Below are positions 1-15,100 of a stretch of 64,000 nt of DNA, in pieces (the first letter of the stretch is position 1; the number at the start of each line of letters is the position of its first letter). Source of the stretch: Patella vulgata. Its lineage: Eukaryota; Mollusca; Gastropoda; Patellidae. Below the pieces are notes generated by a model. That model had not been told where the DNA came from and ran no database searches. It saw only the letters and a program-made list of their open reading frames with translations. The stretch is taken from assembly GCF_932274485.2 (NCBI RefSeq), contig NC_065886.2:20039501-20103500 (forward strand), written 5' to 3'. The translations under genes were made by a program, and so were the position numbers.

Positions 1-164
1 TTTCCTGAACTAGCAGCAGTCATACAAAATTTTATTGCCTGCAAACCCTGTTGTGACTTGGGTATAATGAGTCAATCCAGCAGTTAACAATATATTCTGC
101 ATACTTCAAACACAAGGTGAAGATCATTTTACCTCTCACGATGTGCATAAATCTCTTTTTTCAG

Positions 165-3100
165 GTGAATTATATGATCAAGATGCTGCCTCATTACAGA
201 TTAAAGTTATTAAATATGTAAGTGAAAAGAGTTAAATTCTCTGTGAAAATATTAATTTATACTCGGTTACCGGTGCATATTTGTTGTACCGATTTGTTAC
301 AAATAGTCAAACTTTTATATTTTCCAAAAACATACACTTCTACTTAATTTAAATAAAACATAATGAAATAGATAATGGATAGAATTGACAGGGTATTCAA
401 ATGGTATATTTGAAAAAATTTGGGTTGCCCTCATTATGAAAATTTAACCTCAACAGTAATTTAAACTTATTGTACAACTTCTGTACAGAATTGATCTATA
501 TTCTGTATCTCGTTTATCACCTATTCAGAGCTGTGTTCAATCCATGTATGCATTCTGATGAAAGCTGTGGGGATGCTCGATTGTCAATCCGGAACGTTCC
601 GAATTGACATAATTACAATTGAGTGGGACCAACATTTGGTTCAACCTTATTTCAATAATTCGCTTGCGCATAGGGGTCTTTAGCAGTGGGAGGACCCGCG
701 GAGAAAACCCATGAGGTCAGTCAGGCGACCCTACTCCTTGTTACATACAACAGGGGAATCGAAACACCGCCAGTTGACTCAATGACAAGCCTTATGATAA
801 AACGCGGACGTGCTAACCATTGGGCTATCCCCCCCCCCCCCACAATCATTAATGAGTAATAAAACTCTATTTATTTTACAGTTGCAACAACGAACGCAGG
901 CACAGAGTGCATTTTTATTACTGGTTGTCCCAGACACACAGGAATTATTCTGTCAGGTTTGTACTCAGTTATATCCATTGCATAAAGGGTGACAATAGTG
1001 TGAACAAAGGAATTGGACAAACATGTTCCTAATTATAAAGAACAGCTCTTAGATGCTGTGGGCATATATTTCATTGCCTGGCAACCTGTGTTTACCGGTA
1101 ACTGAAAACTTGATATTTCTCATGGACCCCAAAAAATATGATTATAGACTTAGTAATTAACAAGATCACAATAAATTAAATAGTAAAGAAATACTTTTTC
1201 TCAACAAGTAAATTTTGAGTAGCATGGCTTTATTTATAGCATGCTCTAGCAAGAGGTCAATGGTTATAACTAATAGCAAAAAATTCCCCCCCCCACCCCC
1301 TTAAATTCCCACAAATGTGGTTCAAGTCGTAATGGCAGTATCTTTCAATTGCAATACACAAAAGTTTGTTGTTTTGAATTTAAGACGTCAAATGTTTGTC
1401 TTTAATTTAAATTCACATTATGTTTGATATTGATCAAATCCTATAATTGACTTTTGTGTATATTTTTGTTTGTTTGGTGATTCAAACATAAGTAATGGTT
1501 ATTATTATTCACGGTTATGTTCAAGCTTTGTGGTAAAATATTATTGCAAAGCTTTGAATTCCCTCTAAAAGTTATTTTGAAAGATTAATATTTCTTAACC
1601 TCCCCAAAATACAAGAAAAATAGTTTGTTTTTTTATGCAGTGAGAAATGAAAAATCCTTAGATATTGTGTCTGAAAATATCAGTTCAGACCATTTGTAAA
1701 TTACTCTTGGTGTGTGTATGAGACAAACTTCGGCTTCTTTATTGATTATCGAGAAGAGCTAGGCAGGCTTCGCGAGCAATAAAACAAGCCCCACTAACGG
1801 ACACATTGTAATTTTCTTCACAGTTTTATGTTTGGTTGGAAAATGTCAGAGGTAGCCGTGAAATGATTTAGACAAGATGATTCGAAGCCTCTCCCATTCT
1901 AAACATTAATTTATACAGCACAACTTCAATAGAAACTGTTGCTATGTTTGGAAAAATATGAGATTTCTTTTTAGGTGATTCCTTTAGTTAATTGAGTGAC
2001 AGCCACATTAGACAACTATATTTTATTGATATTTCTTTCTATAGAAAATCTTTTTTGGTTCTGGCAAATTTACAGGTTGAAGTGACACACATCTGCTGTG
2101 CTCACAGATTTGATTTCAACAACATAATGATGAAAGCAAATACTTTTGCGTTCTGATATAGCCGACCAAATTATTCTTGAGTGATAACACAGGGCTTCTC
2201 TTTATGCTGTTCAAGATGCCTGGCCCAGAATATATATGGCAGCCAGTCCACTTTTGAATGAAATATTCTGAATATTTTTAGTCAGAATTTCACTTACTTC
2301 TCAAAAACAAAATTTCAACCATTCAGTCGAGACATATCTAAATGAAATATACACAAAGGTTCAATAACTCCAAAATACTATATACAGTGGCTTTATTATA
2401 AATAACCCTCTAATAAAAGGAATTATGTACTGTCACTGAACTGTGACACGATGAAAATGCACCACTGTATTGACTGGAAATGCTGGCAAGACATAAATGC
2501 AGCTGAAATGTGATTTTTTTTTTTTTTGCGTGATTGTAATTTGTAGGCTGGATATTACAGCCCCCCATGTAGACCATAACAATTGTACAATGTACAAGGG
2601 GTAAAAATCAAAAGTCAGAAAACAAATGTGTTCACTACTCTCCACCTAGGAGCTCACAAGCCATGCACTATCACTGCATGGAGGAAATAAATCCTCTGCT
2701 TTTTTAAGACCCTTCTCCACTCTTTTGGCAATTAATTCTGCTACAATTGACTCTGGTACTTTTGAGTTAAGGTAGTTACACATTCCTGTGTTCAAGCATT
2801 GCATCTTCCACAGAACTGTAGGAGCTGTACTGATCATAGTTTTTTGAAAGCCATGTTTTTTACCCCATGAAGTGGTGCTTTTTCATTGTGTCTCAGTATA
2901 TAAACCTGTAAAACTTTTTCAGTTATATAGGGGTGATGATTTTCCGTTTCAGAAAATAGCAAATTCCGTTTTAAGTATTTTTAATTCCGTTATTTTCCGT
3001 TTCAGAGCTGACCATATTTCGTTTTTTCGAGATAAAATGTTATTTTATGAATAAATGAATAAAACATCTTAAAATGCCTTTTATTACAAAACGGATCATT

Positions 3101-6100
3101 TTAAACCAATGATAACAAATGTTGAATTGTGAATGACTTGTAATGTTCAATAACTAGTTATTCTTTAAACCTGTTTCCCGAATTAAATAACAGAAAATTA
3201 CATCTTGTGAACTCGTTTCATCTTTTTAGCAGACAAAGCCATTTTTCTCAGCTGCTAGGTGTAGTCGCGATTTATCCAGACATCTTCGTAGTTACTACCG
3301 TTTCTTCGAGAATAAGGGCTGGATTCACAAGGCTACGGTATATTTCTGATGTCACGTGGTTAATGCGGATAAACACGAGTCACGAGCCCGGCAGTAAAAT
3401 AAGAAGTAAATGAAACGATTTTTACTTTTATGAAGTGACAGAAGTTTTTTTTAAGACATATATATACATTACAATGTTTAATTCAAGTTAAACTACAGAG
3501 TAATTTTATAATGGGATACATGAAAGACGGGTTTTCGTTTCGATTAAAATTATGATTCCTAAATGAAATGATGAAATGAAAGTAGCGAAATACTAAAATA
3601 GACAGTAACAAAACCACGCGATATCATTCAATATTTCCGATTTTTATGAATAAAAAGATGAAATACTTTGATAACTGCAAAATTATTTTGAGTTTGTGTT
3701 TAGTATCAGCAAATATCGGCTTTTCCGTCTTTTTCCGTGTGAGATTTCAAATTCCGTTTTGAGTGGACAATTCCACGATTTCCGCGTTTTTTCCGCGATC
3801 ACGGAAAATCATCACCCCTAGTTATATTTGTATCACCAGGTTCAAATATGTCAAATTACAGACTGATAAAATTCATACCTAATTATGCTGGACAAACACT
3901 CTGAAATGTTAATTTCGAACCCTGATCATATATTTATAATATTTTTCAGAATAAATAAGAACACAAAAAACAAATCTCTTGAATACCAGTTTCTTAAGTA
4001 AACCAATTTTCAAAAATATAGCTTTTGTTAAAAAAAGAAATATTGTGGTAACCATAATCAATGGCTATTTTGGGAAATTTTATTTGGAGATAGATTGTAA
4101 GAAGTAGGGTGCTCAAGTTAAGAGTAAATTTGTATTGACCAGATGATGATGTTTGAAGTTCACTGTCGTACAGGAAACCCATCTATATCTCAAATAGTCC
4201 GCACTATAATCATGTTTTCCATATCCAGCGTTTCTAATTGCTTTCATTTAATTACTCATCAATTATAGTGGTAACAGTAGACTTGTCACGGATTAGGCAG
4301 CTAAATTACACTTCTTAACTCGTCAATAAAAAGCACTTTCATCACTTCACTGAACTCCATGGAAAAGACTTGATGTTGTTATTGAGTAGTGTAAATCAAT
4401 GATATGATAAAGGGTTAGTTAGTGGAAGCAAACCCTTTTTTGTCCAAGTATAGAAATTGACTGGCTATGCAGCTATCTAGATGGTAACTGGAATAAACTT
4501 GGTATTTCAGTAACTCACTCCATGATCTATAATTACATGTTTAAGACACAATGAGGGAAATAAGTGGTCTAAATCTAGATCAACAAGAATAAATCTTGGG
4601 ATTGCTCAATTTAGATGTTATAGACCTATTTGTGACTTCATTTATGTAGATTGGTTTAAATCACAAAAATTTTGTTGAAGGAAAATATGTAAATTTAGTA
4701 ATAAATATATTTATTGTATGGGAAGTTCAACCAGAAACTATTCCAATCAAATAATATATCTTAAAATTGTGCTTTTTGATTCCAAGTATATGGATAAAAT
4801 TAGGAGATTAAATACCTTTGTGCATAAATATTGCTGAGTGACCTTGACAAGGTCTTATGAAAGACAATCTTACAGTAACAAGCAAGTGACAATAAAACGA
4901 TGCATTTTATTTTAGCAAGAAAAAGGACAATATCTAAATTAAATCTATCAAAGTTAATAACGCTAATTGACCATTAAACTATACAACATGAACATCACCA
5001 ATCAGTTGGCTGCTGCTAGCAATTGGTATCCAGTGTTTTAAAAAGGAATAAGCATACTTTACAACATGCATAACACCAATTTATATTTAGAATCTGCTTT
5101 ATTTATATTTCAGGTTGTGGGAAGTAAAGTCTTACAGGAAGAATTCCGATTTCCGGCAAGTAGTTTTTCCTAAACCTGATGTACTATTATGGGGATTATT
5201 TCCAAATTCATTACCATTTGGCCATATATACTCTTGCACTGGGGTGAAAAATATAATGCTTCTTTGTTAACCTTGAGAAATTGCCATTTATCTTGTTTGT
5301 ATTAGTATGGAGCAAAGTTTCATTTTTTTCCTTTTCTTTTAACTCAAATTCAGTCACCAGCTCTCAAGTAAAAAATGCTGTACAGAATATTTTTTGTCAA
5401 CTCAGTTCTAAAAATAATGACTATTGTATAGTACTATAGTGTTGGTTTAAGGACAGTTCAAGTAAAAACGATGTGTTTCACGATCTTGGGTACTGCATAT
5501 CTACATTGAACAAGCTACGGTTTCTTCAACTATCATGATATTTCATAAAACAGCGACTTGCTTCACAATGCATAATTTTATTAAATTTTCCCATCTGTCT
5601 GTATGGAACAAATCGATAGGAGGTTGTGAAAATTCAACCACTTCAAAATTAGAGTTTATTGATTTCCAGTGTGAGACAAGATGTATTCTGTGTTATATTG
5701 TACTGTCATATTCAGGCACTTTTTGTGTCTTTCAACTGAGCATTTGAGAAAAGATTAAAAGTCTTGATCAGCTTTCTGATTTGATTTCAGTTTTGACATT
5801 TATACTATATAAATCATGTATACTTATTTTCTTTTTTAGAAATTTTATGTGTAGACTTTAAAAAAAAGTGTATGGCTCTATTCAGTGGAACATTAATATA
5901 AGCGAAAATTGGTCTAAAAGCACATATTAATGTAATATGAATGTATATGAAGTGATTTATATTCAATTTTAACAAAGTTATTGTAATTTCTAATCTATCA
6001 TATTTGGTGAAATACGTGAACAGTCCAATTAGAACAGCAGTTGTTTACGCCTGCTAAGTACATTTTAATTTTTTTTTTTTTTTTAATCAGACACTATGAT

Positions 6101-9100
6101 TACTTCTGCATTGTCTTGTAGGATATGGTTTTTATACGCCTACATTTTCATGTGGACGTATATTGTCGTCACCCTTGTCCATCAGTCCGTCCACAATTTG
6201 TTTATGGACACTCTACAGGTCACAATTTTTATTTGATTTTACCAAACTTAAAATATAGGTCTATCTCTCAAAGATCTCAGTTCCTTTCGATATTGGCATA
6301 TATCGGACCATAACTTCATGGATTATGACCCCTGATTGTACGAAAAATCACGTTTTTAGCTTGTGGACACTCTAGAGGTCACAATTTTCATCTGGTTTTG
6401 GTGAAACTTAAAATGCATGTTTATAACCCAAAGATCTTGGTTCCTTTCGATATTTGCACATATCAGATCGTAACTTCCTGAATTATGGCCCTTGATTGTA
6501 TGAAAAATCGCATTTTTAGCTTGTGGTCCCTCTAGAGGTCACAATTATTATCCGTTTGAATATATCACCGTTACAACCTAATGATGGTTGAGTTCGAATT
6601 TCTTGAAAATCGGAACCAAACTGCTGGACAGAATGGCCACCCCTCGCACTGTATGCAAATAGTCTAAATATATGGTATATCAAGGTTGTGGACCCTTTAG
6701 AAGTCACAATTTTGATCCGATTTTGATGAAACTTGAAGTATATCTTTATAACCCAAAGATCTTGGTTCCTGTTGATATTCGCACATATTGGATCGTAACA
6801 TCCTGAATTATGGCCCTTGATTGCACCAAAAATCGCTTTTTGTTTTAGCTTGTTCTCTATCCATCTCTTGCAAAATGTGGGCGTATCCTGCCTGGCAGAC
6901 GCTGGTTTTTTGTTCTTAACAAACGGTGCCTGAAACTATAGAATACACGACTTGTGTACTGACTTTAAAATGTTCACTTTGTATTAATATTGGTTATTAG
7001 GATACCATATTTTCACGGCATGATAACAACACCAATATTAATTGAAATGGGCCAATATTGAATTCTAACTAGTGTTCGCCTGTCCAACCTCGTGGGTTTT
7101 CTCCGGGTCCTCCGGTTTCCTCCCACTGCTAAAGACCCCTACGCGCAAGCGAATTATGTAAATAAAATTAAACCATGTTAGTCCCGAAATGACCTAGTTT
7201 GTGTCGAGTGGACGTTAAACCCCATTTCTCTCTCTCTCTCTAACTAGTGTTTTTAATTTTGAATATTTTGAAAAGTATTGAGTGAGAGGTTTAATGTAGT
7301 CATATATTGTCTTTGACCTGTTGGTCTTCTTCCTACAATCTGATTAACATACAAGGCCCTGTTTCTCAAAATCTTAACTATAAAATCCAAATTTTAGTTG
7401 ATACTTCAATTTTGATTGGTTAAGCACTAAAATCAATCTAATATTATCCAATCAAATTACTAACATTTGGATTTTATCTTAGTTAAAATTTCGTGAAACA
7501 GGCCCCAGATCTATATTTAGTTTCGTTTTGTTATACTTTAGATGGCCTCCACTACACAAAGATCTAAACGTTTGTAGTTGGAGGTCACATCAGGGGGCAG
7601 ATGGATAGCTTACAACCCTATAACATTAGTCATTCAATTAACCAGTCAGCATTGGTTTTTCAAGTAGCTATTTGGAAATACAACTTTAATTTTGTTTTCT
7701 GTCGCTGCGTATGTCTACCCTCAGTTCCAGGAGCCAGACAACAAGAACTCTACTAATCCCTCACATCAACCAGAACACAGGTTATTTAACCAAGATCCTG
7801 ATGTAGTGAAAATGAGTAAAAAATAAATTTGAACTTGTATAAAGAAAGCACTGAAATAGGATCTGTGTTTAAATCAGATTGGTCTTCCTAACACTGTAGA
7901 AACTGCTATTATCGAGATTTTAATATGTTGATGATCTTATATCAACCTAGATTGATTTGGAAGGATTTCTATCAATCACTCATGGATGTCAAATTTATCA
8001 TGGGACAATTTTGATCGACTAATTATCTTATTGAAAGGAAAAACACTTGTAAATTTTCTACCATTTTTAACAAGTAATTTTGGTGTTACTTCCCTTGATT
8101 CAAGAAGGCTTGTTAACACTCTATAGGGACCACAATTATGAATTTATCGTGGCTTTGATGATGTGTAGCTACCGATAGGCATATGATTTGTTGCTAAGGC
8201 TGACCTTAAAAATATCTTTGTTTCACCAAACCCGACCCACAATCGAGGAGAAGGGTCGGTAGGTCGGGTTTTTTTCAGATTTTTTTTTTAAGAGCTAATT
8301 TGACAGCTTGATAATTTTCCGGGTGCAAACATTCGTCTTCTTTTATTGGCAAACAAATCAATGACATCGGCATCGGGATTTTTCTTGATGCACGACTCGC
8401 ACACAAATTGCGACAAACTCACGTTTGAAACTCCCTCAACGCGTTTTTAACGATCGTGCGGGTTGTGCCTTTATTTTTCTCGAAAACGGATATTGAAAAT
8501 ATCGTCGTCATGTTTAAAACAACGCCCCACAGACATAGAGGCAGAATCATTTCGTGGGAATGGACGTGCTTTCGTCTGCAACCATTTTGTTGAGAAGCGA
8601 CACCTATGACGCTTTCGTCTTGATCAACCAGTTTCAATAATGAATCAAACCATAGCCATAATAAAGGGAAATAACTCTCGTGATATATTTCAGGTTAACA
8701 CACAAAATAAAATAAAAAGATCGCGGAAAAGTGCAATAAAATAATTTAAGTCGGGGGTGGTTTTAGTTAGTCGGTCGCGTTAGGCGAAACAAAGATATTT
8801 TTAAGGTCAGCCTAAGCTACTTAATTATATGTTAATCTTATGAGATTTCCTTGTTCTGTTATGGTATGGGAATATATTGTGAAACATAATAAAGAAAGAT
8901 TTCTTGTACGTTGCTGTACGTGGGAATTACAAGAATGTATTTTTACTACATATTCTGTGGATTGTATATTGTTTTAGATTGATCGTTTAAGATATTCAGG
9001 TTAAATATTATATTATAACCCAGACAAACTCCTCAGAAATTAATTTAAAGGAGATAGTTTGTGTTGGCAGAATAATCAGTGACATTAAAATATGTCTGCT

Positions 9101-12100
9101 GACCTTGAGTGTATGTATCATAATAAGTTTAAGGATTATGTGGTTATTTGAAAATTGTAATTTATTACCTTATCTTTTATAGGGACAAACAAGTTGTTTT
9201 GCTCCTGCTTTAGAGAGGAAAAAACCTATTAACTTGGATGACCTTCCAAAGGTAATGATAAAATGTTTGTAGTATTTCTTACAACATATTGGAATTGAAT
9301 AACAAGAACAAGATCAATAGTTTGCCTTGCAAGTAGATTGTCTTCTGTGTACCAGTTGTTCATTTGTAATATCTTTTTAGATCGCTAATCTCGAAACATT
9401 CTGTTGTAACAACAAATTAATAAATTTAAATAATGCATAGTACAGTCAGTATTCCCACATTATACATTAGTCGATTTAACTGGATTTCCAGCAGGACCAC
9501 TTAATTGTGATTTGAGAATGCCTATTGCTAATTAATGAATCTCAGGCTAGTTCAGCCAGTTCGAAAACTTATTTGAATATTGCAGAAATACTAACAAATA
9601 TTGTCAGTCATGCATGTGTGCGGAATATTTATTGACCTTGAGAAAATTTGTTCTTAAATAGAATTATATTTTTTACGCAACACACGCGAACATGAAAAGC
9701 ACACATCATTAATATAAGTATATTTGTTTAACATTTTGTCGATCTTCCATCTCTCAGTTAATAATGAGGCTTGATATCAACAGCTACAAAATTGAAAGAA
9801 AATAGAAATTTGAGGACCATCATTGTGATACATTTGAAGCTACCATACATGCTGACATATTTAATTAATTGCTTTGAATAAAATAATTAAAGCTTGTTCA
9901 GTAACAAATAAAAAACTTTAGTTGAAAGAGATCTATTGTTTTTGCCTGGTGATGTCAGTAAACTTATTTTTTATCAACTGTATTGGTGGTTGTCTGATTC
10001 AGAATATATTTTCTTTCTTTTAGTTAAAGCAAGCCACATTAATTGATCTTTAATATAATGATAAATGGACTTGATACCACTTATTATAAATTATATACTT
10101 AAAGACAATATTGGTGTCAGCCATTATCACATATGTTATAGAACTGGTTACACATGTTCCAGATATAATTTTAACACAAGATATTATTGCTACACAATAG
10201 ATGCGTAACGAAGATTTGAAGAAATGAATGTGACAAAAGTAAAAATAAATCACAAGTTATCCTTCTACATGATTTCTGCTCACTCATAATATTTTCGAAG
10301 ACCAAAAGATGTTGTTTGACATGAGACTATTAGAGGATATCTGACAATCCCCAAAAATAATTGAATGTCACTAGATAAGAGAAAATGAGAAAAATAGAAA
10401 TAGCTTGTGCATTCTCTTGTTTTTATTCGTTCTATACCTAATAAAAGCATGGTAATGCACAGACTTTTTCTATTTTTTGGTGGGTGTGGGGGTGTCTCTT
10501 ATCTAGTGACAATCAATTCTTTTTATAAATTGTCAGATATCCTCTCGCAATCTCATATAAAAATTTCGGTCTTCGAAGGAATTATCAGTGAGGAGAAATT
10601 CACCTGTGTATCTGTTATCGCCCATTACTTCAGTCAGTTATATAGAAGGATAACTCTGGTTTTCCTTTTGCTTTCGTCACTTCCATTTCTTCAGATCTTC
10701 GTTGCGCATCTATCATAGCTCTATCATAGCAATGATCTCTGTGTTAAAATTGTTTTTGGAACATGTTTAACCAGTTCCATCACGCCGAGGCTGACACCAA
10801 TAATATTGTCCTTTAAGTATATAATTTTATAAGTTGTATAAAGTCCATTCATCATTATATTGAAATAGAGGGCCATTATAATACTTTTAAACTAAAGGCA
10901 TTCATTTGGAAACCACTTGGCTTAGACTGAAATACAATAATAATCATTTTCTAGGGCCCTGATCATTCAGTCAGTTTGACTTTAGTATATTTTTTCTGTT
11001 CACAAAAGATAGAACCTTTAGATAGTTAGATTATTGAGAAAAAAAAGTAATTAATGTAATACTATTTATTTAATTGATCATGGTTTGCATGATGTCTATG
11101 TTGAGTGAAGACATGGTTAATTAACAGTAGACAGTGCAAACAATTTATTCTGTTTACTAAATGTCTCACTGACTTGAAACAAGGGGAAATTAATTTACTT
11201 CTGTGATGTATTGTACACAATGCAGTTCTACTTGATTGATTTATTCCAACAATTGTAAATACTGTAAAACTGTGTCATTCTGTTTGTTGTATCAAAATAC
11301 TGTTACTTGGTTTCCAGTCTGTTTGAAATATGCATGGTTAAGATTGGTGACATGAAGAAGCCTATTAAAGTTAAACAACAATTTCCGTTAATTACTAAAG
11401 GAATCATCTTCCTAGCTCACTTTGTAGAAACTTTGTGAATGCTTTATCTGCAAAAGTCATGTTATGTGTTTTGATTATTGCGATGCATAACAATATCTTA
11501 TAGTGTTGTTGCCCATGATTATGTCACAGAATCTTGTCAATGTATGTACCATTGATATGCAGAAAGCTATAAAAAATTTGCTTTCTGTATACTTAAAGAT
11601 TCATTTGTCACAAAATGTATGAACTATTCGATCGATTTGTTGCCTGGTATTTATTGATACTGGTATGTCAACATTGACACTATTATAAAATTCTAATCAT
11701 TGTAATGATTAGGAAAAATTATGTCTTCAATAATGTCTTTAATAAGTCAAGAGTATGGCACTAAAATCTTGCAAAGTTGTTCATAATTCATAGGCATTTT
11801 GTGGTTTCAAATATTGTACCTTAATAGTTGTGTACCTTTATATAAACAGTGTTTTTCTCTGACTGCTAAACAAAATCACTTCATTTAGATTTTAAAATTC
11901 TTAACTGGGTTAAACACCAGTTTAGGATGTCAACAGAAACATCAATAATGTTATATGCCCTTTTTTATTTTTTATACGCCCACATTGAAATGTGGACGTA
12001 TATTGCCGTCCGTCCATCGTCCACAATTTCTTGTGAATGCTTTAACGCCAAAAGTTATCATCCAATTGTTTTAAAATTGATATATGTTGTTTACATCAGT

Positions 12101-15100
12101 GAGATGAAGAAGCCTATTTAATTTCAATAATTTCCGTTTATTACGTCTAGAGTTATGGCCCTTGTTTCACTTTGTTGAACCTTGTGTGTACATTGTTAAC
12201 GCCAAAAGTTATCACTCAATCTTTGTGCAATTTATATGCATGATTTAAATTAGTGTAATGAAGAAGCCTATTGAATTTCAGCAATTTCCGTTTATTACGT
12301 CTAGAGTTATGGCCCTTGTTTCACTTTGTTAAACCTTGTTAAGGCTCGATTGATGAAAGTTATCATCCGATACGTGTGAAATTTATATGCATCATTTAAA
12401 TTTGTGAAACAGAGGTCTATTGAATTTCAGCAATTTCCGTCAATAATTTCTAGAGTTATGGTGATTGTGAACACTTTGTAAACGTTTGAATGACAAAAGT
12501 GATCATGTGATCTATATGAAATTTATATGCATTATTTAAATTAGTAAAACGAAAAAGCCTGTCAAATTTCAACAGTTTCTGTAGATTTCTTCCAGAGTTG
12601 AGACCCTTCAGTTTGTAGAACCTTGTAAACCCTCAAACGACAAAATTTATAATCTGATCTGTATGGAACTGTCTTGTAAAGGCCCCCAATTACCTACAAA
12701 GGAATAAATATGCGACAAGCCTTGTCGACCGCTTGGACGATTTAGCTGCTGTGGGCGTATGTTTCGTTGCCTGGCAACCTATCTTTAAGATAATTGATCA
12801 CCCATATCTGTAGGAAGTTAAACACCCCATTTCATTTCATTTAATAAAAAAATGTACTAAAGTTATTGAAGCTTTCTTTTATTCCAAGTACCAGAAACTA
12901 CAAACTCACTTTATATCCAATTCCATCACTCCCTATATATAATTTAAATCAAGTAAAAACTACCAATTTAAAAAAAAAAAAAAAAATTACTATGAATTTT
13001 GCGCAATCAATCTATAAATGGAATTTAGACATTGAAGTATGATATAACGACAAAATGGAGATGTTAGAGGTTGGCTGGAGTGACCCTTCAACAACATGTA
13101 TGATTTGTTCAGATTGATTTGACTATCCTACATGATGGCCAGGTCACACTCCTCTAATATTGATTATGATGGCCAGGTCACACTCCTCTATTATTGATTG
13201 TCTGCTATTTTATAGTCAGGACGATCATGTCGACAAAATACTCACTTGCCAAGACACAAGACTTTTGATTAGTTATTTACACTGTTCAGACACCTCATTG
13301 ATTTTTATACACCGTCAGACTATCGACTTCTTTTCTATTTTTTCTACCAGCAGGACATCTAAACACAATTTTTCTGAAATAAGGTTTCTGACATATATTT
13401 TAAAGGTGTAAAAAATGTTACAAAATTACTGTATTCCTCGTTGGATTAGGCGCATGCTTAGATTTAGATAAGACGCAGGGTGTGTTTGGCAGCTCAGGTG
13501 TTTCATGAAAACTTAAAAGTGAATGATTCTACAACGTTTACTGTTCAAACAATACCAATATATATAGTTTTTAATGGCATATCCTTAGGAGATATTGCTT
13601 TACATGAATTTGATTGGTCAATTAAAAAGGAACTACTCTTCTTTCTTTTTTTTTCTTTTTTTTTTTCAAAGAACTGTTCATTTTTATTAAAAGTAACTTC
13701 TTTTATTTATACATATATCCATGTCTAGTTTTTAGTCCCATTAGCTGCATGCTTGCTTCTGCACAAGTCTGAAATATAGTTCTGTTTTTAGCTATTTGTA
13801 TATGCCCACACTTTACTGTGGTTGTATATTGTCATAACCTTTGTCCGTCTTTCTATTTACCCTTACTGTTGTCACCGATTTTCATCGAAAACATAATATA
13901 TATTATATATATTTGGGTGAAGATGGTCCCAATCAATTTTGAAGATTTTCATAAAAGTAATTCAGACTGTCGACACTCAGCTCAGTTTGTCACCAATGTT
14001 TATTAAATTTTTTACTAGGACTAGTGGTCGGGTTAATTTTGAACAATTTTTCCAAATTTGTTCAAGAGTTATGGCCCCTTGACAAATGTCATGAGATGAA
14101 GTTGCTGATTGACGTATTTTACCTCACCTGGCAAGCTATTTTAAAAAATATTAAGTTTGGATGGATTTGTCTCTTAAAATAGTTTTATTGAAAAACTAAG
14201 TGGAGTTTTAATTTGATGTTGCAAAGATAAGAAAAGTTCAGTAACTTTCTAGAACCAAAATCAAAATTTGCTCCAAAACTCAAAATATCTAGGGGTCTGT
14301 TACATCCACTATGATTGTGTAAATTGTAGTACCATGGGTTGTCTGTCAGATTTCGAAAGCGGACATGCACTCAAAAGCGGTCGCCACATCCGGCGTATGG
14401 ATATCATTGCTTCAAATAGCATGGTTTTGATTCCCAGGTTGTACGTGACAAGGAGTAGGGTCGACTGTCCAACCTCGTGGGTTTTCTCCAGGTTTTCTCC
14501 GGTTTCCTCCCACTGCTAAACACCCCTATGCGCATGCGAATTGTTGAAATAAAATAGAACCATATGTTAGTCCCGAAATGACCTAGTTTGTGTCGAGTGG
14601 TCGTTGAACCCCATCTCACTCTTCTTACTACATATCTTGGAACAGCCCTGGATCTGGTTGCATTTGTAATTCTTTAACTGGTTAGGACGTATCTTTAAAT
14701 TTTTCTTTAACATCTCACGTTGTGTATCTTTAAATGTCATTCTGACATCCCACTTATCAGTCCCAAAATATCGTATGATAGAAACAAAAGTATGTTTTCT
14801 ACAGTTTTATATCAAGCAGGATACATAGTTAAAAGCATACATTTATAATAAAGTCATTCTCTACTCTCTCAACCCCACCAGTCTGTAGAACGAGTTTACT
14901 GACGGATCCCACTACTCATATGGCTCTCCTATGACTTAACGGGGCATTCTGAAACCAGATGGTGTCCCTTGAACCTCAATGGTTTCTCCTGTCGTAGAAT
15001 TCACCTGGTGTCTACCCTAGAGTGCACATTCTATTAATTATATTACTCTCAGATTCACAGCCATTAATTATTCTATTGGCTAATTATGATGTGATTGGTC

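Noticed and set aside
10407-10718. 103-codon ORF
   Set aside because: It lies in the arm of a foldback element and its composition follows the palindrome; no similarity to a known family.
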